NCBI GenBank assembly: GCA_964364175.1
Contig: CAYILR010000033.1
Span: forward strand, 1 to 49,836
Source: CAYILR01 sp964364175
GTDB lineage: Bacteria > Bdellovibrionota > UBA1018
Length of the DNA: 49,836 bases
Reading direction: 5' to 3'
Every line of letters starts with the position of its first letter. Position 1 is the stretch's first letter. The notes beneath the pieces are model-generated. The model saw only the letters and a program-made list of their open reading frames with translations, did not search any database and was not told where the DNA came from. Below, piece after piece: positions 45,114 through 49,836 of the stretch. Made by a program: the position numbers and the translations under genes.

Positions 45114-45658
45114 CGATCCAAGAAATCCAGCGCTGGGTTCGGGACGAAGCGTGGGATGTCCTCGCCGTCGAGCTTGATGGCGCTGAGGTTGGCGGCACCC
45201 CAGGTGTCCAGGATGCACATGCTGAAGTTCGGCCTGTCGAGCACACCCTCTTTGCCCATGTGCTTCTCGGGAGGGTAGAGGCCCGCGGACATGAGCCAGA
45301 TCGAAATCGGCCGTCCAAGCTCTCCGTCCTTGCGGATACGGACACGCATCCCAGGAACAAGCTTCTTGGTCTGGGGATCGTTGTGGTTCTTCCAGTTGAG
45401 TAGGAGCTTCTCGATGTTCTCTTTACCAACTGGATTGGCCGAATGGACTCGGAAATCCTTGAGGAACAGGCCCTGGTCGACGATCCACTTCGCGCAGTCC
45501 ATACCAGTCGGCACGGCGAAGCCGAGGTCGTGGTCGAACGAGATGACGTCAGGGACGCCCCAGCGCTTGATCCAGGCCGTGAACGCCTCGAAGGACCGAA
45601 CGACCATCCAGGTGTCGTCTGGTGCATCTCGCGTGTCATCAAGGAAGAGCTTGGTCAC
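45110..45658 (-). CDS. Cyclic-phosphate-processing receiver (cREC) domain protein (182 aa)
   Basis: LFLDDTRDAPDDTWMVVRSF, VPDVISFDHDLG, DCAKWIVDQGL and FRVHSANPVGKENIEKLL are the conserved blocks of the cREC family, a receiver-like fold predicted to act on 2',3'-cyclic phosphate ends in RNA repair or processing systems. Residues 5-7 (LDD) and DHD line the expected metal pocket. A C-terminal ~75 residue extension is beta-rich with no family match. Neighbouring genes include a P-loop polynucleotide-kinase-like protein (46966-47505) and a DHH phosphoesterase. Confidence 0.8.
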   Translation of the reverse strand: MTKLFLDDTRDAPDDTWMVVRSFEAFTAWIKRWGVPDVISFDHDLGFAVPTGMDCAKWIVDQGLFLKDFRVHSANPVGKENIEKLLLNWKNHNDPQTKKLVPGMRVRIRKDGELGRPISIWLMSAGLYPPEKHMGKEGVLDRPNFSMCILDTWGAANLSAIKLDGEDIPRFVPNPALDFLDR

Positions 45659-46959
45659 GGTGGTCCTGGTAGCACGCGCAGTGCAGGAATGTATGGACCA
45701 TCTTCAGGACCGCGCTGGTGAGACTTGACCCAAGAGGTTTTGACCGCCAACCACTCGTCGTGGCCCTTCGGTCGCTCGTGTCGCTCCATCATGAGCTTGG
45801 CGGTGTCGGCGTCGACAGCGTTGTGCGTGAACACCTTGTAATTGCGCTCCAGAAGGTCGGTATGGACCTCGGGTGGGATGGGAAGCTTGCCGCGGGCGAT
45901 GCGGATCCGCTCGTGGGCTCGGACGTCGCAGCGGTGCTGCAATTGCCAGGTCCGGTGCTTGTGGGCCATCTCCTTGCCGCGCTCGCGGAGTCGATCCACC
46001 ACAAGCTCTTGGTGCAATTCCACCTTGTAGAAGGGCGGCGGGATCGGGTGCAGGAGCCCGCGGCCGAGCTTGATGGCGTCCTTCTGGTACTTCTCCCACT
46101 TCTTGCGGAAGCCGAGGCTGCGCGGCTGCTCATGCACGAGCTTCTTGAAGCTGTTGACGAGGTCGATGATCCCAGGGATGGTCCACGGGGCCAAGCTCAA
46201 GCCGGAGGTCCAGCCTTCGGCTGTGCGAATGCCTTGGGCGAAAAAACCGATGTTGCCGTTGTGGTGAATGCCGAGGCAGAATTGCCAGACAGTGCCGTCG
46301 GTGCAGACGAGATCAGCGATCAACCGAAGCTGGCCGTAGTCCTCCGCCTCCGGACCGACGAGGCTCATGGCATCAGCTTCGGACAGCGGAGCACCGCCGC
46401 CGTAGACCAAGAGCGTCTCGTTGAACGGCAGGTGCTCGGGGAGAGGTTGCGCCTTCCCTGCCTCCTGCATCGCGCGCGTCCAGGTCTCGATTTCATCCTC
46501 CGGGATGTCCGCCGATGGATTCCCAGAGGTGTTCCACCCGCGCCATGGGACCTTGGCCACGACCTCAGTGGTGTGACGATCAGCCCATTGCCGGACTGCG
46601 AGGTACGCGACCTCGGGAACCGCGAACACCCGCGCCACCATGAGCCGAGGCCAGACCTGCCGCATGTCCGTAGCGACGGACCTCCCGTCGTCTTGGTACT
46701 TCCGCTTCGACTGCGCCAGGGCCTTCACTTGGGAGGTAAGGAAGGCGTGGATCTTGAGCGCGTTGTCGGCGTAGTTGCCGTCCATTGGATCGGTGCTGAG
46801 CAGATCGAGGGCCTGGTTCACTGCTGATAGTTGAGCCTGAGCCTCCTGCCGCTGTCGTAGGAGCCCTTGGTGCTCGACCCGTTTACCAGCCTCGATCTCA
46901 GCCTTGCGCATCTTCGCGATGGCCTGGTAGATGGGGTCGTCGTCTTTGTTGTACGCCAT
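45655..46959 (-). CDS. Hypothetical protein (434 aa)
   Basis: A helical, charged N-terminus (about 100 residues) leads to a central alpha/beta region (LRLIADLVCTDGTVWQFCLGIHHNG) and a C-terminal part with HRCDVRAHERIR and WVKSHQRGPEDGPYIPALRVLP. The terminal pattern (R.DVR.H.R, then WV..H.RG....Y.P) occurs in many uncharacterised phage proteins, sometimes discussed beside transcription regulators; I cannot name a function. Overlaps the cREC gene by four bases. Confidence 0.7.
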   Translation of the reverse strand: MAYNKDDDPIYQAIAKMRKAEIEAGKRVEHQGLLRQRQEAQAQLSAVNQALDLLSTDPMDGNYADNALKIHAFLTSQVKALAQSKRKYQDDGRSVATDMRQVWPRLMVARVFAVPEVAYLAVRQWADRHTTEVVAKVPWRGWNTSGNPSADIPEDEIETWTRAMQEAGKAQPLPEHLPFNETLLVYGGGAPLSEADAMSLVGPEAEDYGQLRLIADLVCTDGTVWQFCLGIHHNGNIGFFAQGIRTAEGWTSGLSLAPWTIPGIIDLVNSFKKLVHEQPRSLGFRKKWEKYQKDAIKLGRGLLHPIPPPFYKVELHQELVVDRLRERGKEMAHKHRTWQLQHRCDVRAHERIRIARGKLPIPPEVHTDLLERNYKVFTHNAVDADTAKLMMERHERPKGHDEWLAVKTSWVKSHQRGPEDGPYIPALRVLPGPP

Positions 46960-46965
46960 GACGCC

Positions 46966-47505
46966 TCAACCGTTGGTGTGGATGACGCGGAAATCGACGT
47001 CCTGCTGGACCCACAACGGCGGCATCGTGAAGTGGTCGATGGCCTCCACCATCTCCTTCACCACGTTCAGCGGGGCTCGCCCGTTGTTACGGGCCACGCA
47101 GACCTCGACCGGAGCCCGGAAGCTCAGGATCTCCACCTGACACTGGAACGCCTGGGCCAGCGCCACGTAGGGGGCCATGTAGAGGGACCGGGTGTTGGTG
47201 TTGTCGACGATGAGAATCTCAGCTTTCTCCTTCCAGTCCGGGGTGTCGAGCGGCAAGCGGACGCTCCACAGGTAGTTCTGCCGATCGGCCACGGCCTGTG
47301 CGGACGCCATGAGCAGGGTCGTGAACTTTCGCAGGCAGAGCTTGTGGCCCTCGGCCTGGCGCTCCGGCGTGAAGCGGTAGGAGCCGTCGGGGTCGATGAG
47401 GTTGTCGTCGGCCGAGCAGATGACTGCGTCCTTCTGGCGTCGAGCCCAGGTGCTCTTGCCGGAACCAGATGTTCCTTGCAGGATGATGACGCGCTTGACT
47501 GGCAT
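46966..47505 (-). CDS. P-loop kinase, polynucleotide-kinase-like (179 aa)
   Basis: Walker A QGTSGSGKSTWARRQ at residues ~9-17, then CSADDN, and VDNTNTRSLYMAPYVALAQAF, the 'D.TN.......Y...A' motif typical of AAA_33 kinases such as T4 polynucleotide kinase and NEDD4BP2-type RNA/DNA 5' kinases. A following FRAPVEVCVARNNGR carries the lid arginine. The length fits the kinase domain alone, without a 3' phosphatase. Substrate is inferred only. Confidence 0.8.
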   Translation of the reverse strand: MPVKRVIILQGTSGSGKSTWARRQKDAVICSADDNLIDPDGSYRFTPERQAEGHKLCLRKFTTLLMASAQAVADRQNYLWSVRLPLDTPDWKEKAEILIVDNTNTRSLYMAPYVALAQAFQCQVEILSFRAPVEVCVARNNGRAPLNVVKEMVEAIDHFTMPPLWVQQDVDFRVIHTNG

Positions 47506-47507
47506 GG

Positions 47508-47960
47508 TCAGATCCCTCCTCCACCGGCCAGGAAGTCTGGCAGCGGGTCTTCGCCTGCGAGGGGTGCGAACAAGTGCAAGCAGAACGGGTGATGGTTGAA
47601 GTGGTCCTTGGCGCGCGGCAGCACCATGTACGCCGGGTAGTTCGGGCCGATAAACGCGGACTTCACCTGGGTCATGTCCTCGTAGCTCGGCATCTTGTTC
47701 GAGAAGCTGAACGAGATGTGCAGCCACGGGCGGCCGTCCATTTCTCGCGACGCAGTGATGCAGACCTTGAGGTCGTCGCTGTCTCGCACAAACCACCGCT
47801 GCTGTGGAGTGTAGTGGGCCGGGTTCAAAGGTATGGTCCTGACGTAGCCCGGAGGAGCTACCCTCGGGTTCGGGTTCAAGATCAGGTTGATGTCGAGGAT
47901 GGCGCAGCCGTTGTCGGCGTGCTCGACTTCGATGAACGTGGGCGACGGCAGGAGCATCAC
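47508..47960 (-). CDS. Conserved phage hypothetical protein (150 aa)
   Basis: MDGRPWLHISFSFSNKMPSYEDMTQVKSAFIGPN and HFNHHPFCLHLFAPL match a block common in phage proteins: 'W.HVS.S......P.Y.D....K..F.G....A.........N.H..CLHL' (DUF7694-like). No activity is known. Starts ATG 47960 and overlaps its upstream neighbour by four bases. Confidence 0.7.
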   Translation of the reverse strand: MMLLPSPTFIEVEHADNGCAILDINLILNPNPRVAPPGYVRTIPLNPAHYTPQQRWFVRDSDDLKVCITASREMDGRPWLHISFSFSNKMPSYEDMTQVKSAFIGPNYPAYMVLPRAKDHFNHHPFCLHLFAPLAGEDPLPDFLAGGGGI

Positions 47961-48502
47961 GGAAGCTCCCCGCCAATGGCGGCTACGATCTGCTCAGCGG
48001 TCCAGGATGCTGACTCGTCGGGCCGGTGACCCGAGGACAGGAGCACGGTCCCGTCGGCCCTGTAGATGGTCGTGACGCGCTGGCCGGGGTGCTCCGCGAG
48101 GACGTGCTGGTCCATCGAGGCGTTGCCGCCGTTTTTCGCTCGCCACTCGGCAAGGGGCAGGTCCTCGATCCGGTAGCGGTTGCTTCGGAAGAAACGGAGG
48201 TTTCTGAGTGTTCCTCGCGCTCTGAAACCGACGTTGCCGATGGCTTTGTGGACCTGGGGCCATAGCGTCGAGCCCTCTGGGTCGCTACCGAAGAACAGGT
48301 CGCCGTCCCGGACGATCTCGTCGGGGCCAAGCTCACGCCAGCCTTCGGCCGTGGTCGGGGGATGCGTGCTTCCGACGATGGGGACGGGCTTGGCATAGCG
48401 CGCGGCCGGGCGCCCACACTTCTGGCAGCACTCGGTGCTGCCCGTGGTAGCCGAGCCGACCATCTCGAAGACCTCGTTACCGCATTCGCACCGGCGCCTC
48501 AC
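47957..48502 (-). CDS. Zinc-ribbon hypothetical protein (181 aa)
   Basis: CECGNEVFEM...CCQKCGRPAARY is a zinc-ribbon-like set in the first 35 residues. The rest is alpha/beta with WRELGPDEIVRDGDLFF, a short motif frequent in phage hypothetical proteins ('G.RW..L..GE......D'). Function unknown. Confidence 0.65.
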   Translation of the reverse strand: MRRRCECGNEVFEMVGSATTGSTECCQKCGRPAARYAKPVPIVGSTHPPTTAEGWRELGPDEIVRDGDLFFGSDPEGSTLWPQVHKAIGNVGFRARGTLRNLRFFRSNRYRIEDLPLAEWRAKNGGNASMDQHVLAEHPGQRVTTIYRADGTVLLSSGHRPDESASWTAEQIVAAIGGELP

Positions 48503-48503
48503 G

Positions 48504-48875
48504 TTAGTACCCCGCTTCCTGCATCACGGCCTTGTGCGCCTTGTTGTAAAGCGGGGCGTCCACACCACCACGACGCACGGCTTCGTCGTAGCAGAGGTCG
48601 CACTGCCAGTGGTAGTCAGAACGCGGGTTGTTGGAGGCGTAGGCCGAGAGCCACACCTTGTCCTTTGCCTCCTTGAGGAAGTCTGCGTCGTTGAAGCCAG
48701 CGATCGTAGCGCGGTATCCCGTGTACGCGGCCTTGAGATCGTCAGGCTTGCGGTGGCTGTTGATGCGTGTCAACTGCTCGCGATCCCGCTTGTTCAAGCG
48801 GTCATCGCCCACAGGCTCCAGGATGGTCTTCATGTAGTCGGGAACGACGAGCTTGGTGGTCTTGGCTTTGGTCAT
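48504..48875 (-). CDS. Hypothetical protein (123 aa)
   Basis: Helical, basic (VVPDYMKTILEPVGDDRLNKRDREQL); a Cys residue pair is not conserved. AGAGGAGG precedes ATG 48875 and its own promoter lies just upstream, so it heads the 48.9-to-40.8 kb unit. No family recognised. Confidence 0.65.
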   Translation of the reverse strand: MTKAKTTKLVVPDYMKTILEPVGDDRLNKRDREQLTRINSHRKPDDLKAAYTGYRATIAGFNDADFLKEAKDKVWLSAYASNNPRSDYHWQCDLCYDEAVRRGGVDAPLYNKAHKAVMQEAGY

Positions 48876-48890
48876 GGTTTGCCTCCTCTG

Positions 48891-48918
48891 AGTCTAAGCC
48901 TTGTGCGTTGTGTGTCAA
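48891..48918 (-). promoter_or_regulatory. Promoter with a short leader
   Basis: Minus strand TTGACA (48918-48913), 16 bases, TAGACT (48896-48891), then 15 bases including AGAGGAGG before ATG 48875. Compare the leaderless versions. Confidence 0.65.
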
Positions 48919-48919
48919 G

Positions 48920-49114
48920 TCACTTTGACTTGTTGGCTTCGTAACTCCGAGCCGTCCTCGGATACTCCGCCACCAGAGTTGGTGTCAGCTTCTCGCGGAG
49001 CCTTTCGACCTCTGCTAGTACACCTTTGTCCTCTGGCGTACTCTTCTCTAGCCCGTAGCTGATCCAGTCGACCACGAACTGCCTCGCTTGTGCCTTCTGC
49101 TTACGTGTGCTCAC
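48920..49114 (-). CDS. Small hypothetical protein (64 aa)
   Basis: GTG 49114 with GGGAGG upstream. Helical, charged (KAQARQFVVDWISYGLEKSTPEDKG). No family recognised. Confidence 0.6.
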   Translation of the reverse strand: MSTRKQKAQARQFVVDWISYGLEKSTPEDKGVLAEVERLREKLTPTLVAEYPRTARSYEANKSK

Positions 49115-49123
49115 GGCCTCCCA

Positions 49124-49786
49124 TCACTTTCTGTTGGCTTCGTACTCGGTCTTGATCGCGCTGTGGAGGGCTTCCACGGACTGGAAAGCCTCGGGCGGCA
49201 AGATCGAGTCCTGGACGGTGTACACCCACTGGTCGTCAGGCCGCTCCGGGGTGATGTGCTCGATGGTGCGCTGGGCGCACTCGCGCAGGTTGCCGTTCGT
49301 GGTCCACAGCCCCGGACAGACCGCGCCGTAGTCGCCGGCCAGCAAGACCGGATGCTTGTTCCCATGCGAGTCCAAGAGCGTGAACAGGTGCTTCTCGCGG
49401 CGGCGCCGACGCCAGGCATCGTCTTCGCTCTCGACGCCTTCCCACCCGTCCTCGGAGAAAAGCTCCTGCGGGTCGCCCGTCCAGCCAAGCTCCTTGGCGA
49501 CCTGCTCCAGCGTCGGTCCCCCACCGTGAACGCCGCCTTTACGCCCAATGCAAGAGGTGAAGACGCGCGAGATCAGCGTCTCGATACCCTCAACCTCGAT
49601 GAGCGCGAGGTGAACATGCGCAGCGGGCTTGTTCGGGTCGGGGCAGAGCTTGAACGACTTGAGCCGGAGACCTTCGTCCGTGTTGCGCTCGTGGAAGTCG
49701 TTTGCAGCCTCGCCCGAGGACGCCGCTTCCACGGTTTCCCACTCGCTCATCGTCGGCTTCATCATCCGGCATCGGAACGTGGTCAT
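49124..49786 (-). CDS. Hypothetical protein (220 aa)
   Basis: TFRCRMMKPTMSEWETVEAASSGEAANDF resembles phage proteins whose N-terminus is a small beta domain that ends in 'EAA..F'; the remainder is alpha/beta with DDAWRRRRREKHLFTLLDSHGNKHPVLLAGD. ATG 49786 overlaps the stop of the upstream gene. No function assigned. Confidence 0.65.
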   Translation of the reverse strand: MTTFRCRMMKPTMSEWETVEAASSGEAANDFHERNTDEGLRLKSFKLCPDPNKPAAHVHLALIEVEGIETLISRVFTSCIGRKGGVHGGGPTLEQVAKELGWTGDPQELFSEDGWEGVESEDDAWRRRRREKHLFTLLDSHGNKHPVLLAGDYGAVCPGLWTTNGNLRECAQRTIEHITPERPDDQWVYTVQDSILPPEAFQSVEALHSAIKTEYEANRK

Positions 49787-49836
49787 TGGAACAACTCCGG
49801 CTTGTTGAGGGCGAGCTTGGTGATACGTCCCGCCAT
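49783..49836 (-). CDS. C-terminal end of a CDS cut by the window edge
   Basis: An open frame reaches the right edge and ends in TGA at 49783-49785, overlapping the next ATG. Only ~17 residues (GRITKLALNKPELFQ) are visible; an ATG coincides with the edge, so the true start is unknown. Confidence 0.4.
   Translation of the reverse strand: MAGRITKLALNKPELFQ

Overview
This window looks like part of a large tailed-phage genome, or a phage-like element. It has densely packed small genes, mostly on the minus strand, with many start/stop overlaps, free-standing homing endonucleases, about 33 tRNA genes and phage-style auxiliary enzymes. It has no ribosomal proteins or housekeeping operons. No capsid, tail or terminase gene was recognised, so the virus assignment is inference. 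A 100-base run of N at 6537-6636 marks an assembly gap inside one gene.

Layout. 1-11.9 kb: small genes, mostly unknown, with a J-domain protein, an SSSSH-type probable radical SAM protein broken by the gap, and a spermidine-synthase-fold protein. 12.0-13.9 kb: six tRNAs (Cys, two Gln, Phe, His, Trp) and an AT-richer HNH endonuclease. 14.1-17.9 kb: small genes, a HigA-like regulator, a methyltransferase-fold protein and a PPP-type phosphatase. 18.0-21.7 kb: a 1217-residue UvrD-family helicase. 21.9-24.4 kb: an envelope-directed group (single-span protein, SPFH lipoprotein, Nudix hydrolase, second lipoprotein, two-span membrane protein). 25.6-31.7 kb: GIY-YIG endonuclease, large vWA protein, GNAT, CCA-adding tRNA nucleotidyltransferase and a DUF4160/DUF2442 pair. 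32.0-40.7 kb: a tRNA array of 27 genes with HNH and PD-(D/E)XK-like endonucleases and, at its centre, a Ro60 (TROVE-vWA) gene. 40.8-49.8 kb: small genes, two antitoxin-like proteins, a DHH phosphoesterase, a cyclic-phosphate-processing receiver domain protein and a P-loop polynucleotide-kinase-like protein.

The most striking part is 34.05-37.9 kb. The Ro60 gene is flanked by ten repeated RNA elements on its own strand: one just upstream and nine downstream. Each has a closing stem, CGA on the 5' side, a GGUUAUC-like inner motif, and CUUG on the 3' side. These are the hallmarks of Y RNAs, the Ro60 ligands. Several carry tRNA parts in circularly permuted order (anticodon arm, T arm, acceptor 3' strand, acceptor 5' strand, D arm). 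One ends its acceptor in a GNRA cap, as described for bacterial YrlA RNAs. Three instead encode a discriminator A plus CCA and leave the acceptor open around an intervening segment. In one case the intervening segment is itself a complete small Y RNA. I read this as a phage-borne Ro60/Y-RNA/permuted-tRNA system. It sits with a tRNA array, a CCA-adding enzyme and RNA-end-processing candidates (cREC, polynucleotide-kinase-like, DHH).

Regulation. A recurring promoter (TTGAC-A/G, 16-18 bases, TAnnnT-like) lies 6 bases before the ATG of several genes, implying leaderless mRNAs. The same promoter type precedes the tRNA array and the tRNA-Asn/Y RNA/Ro60 unit.
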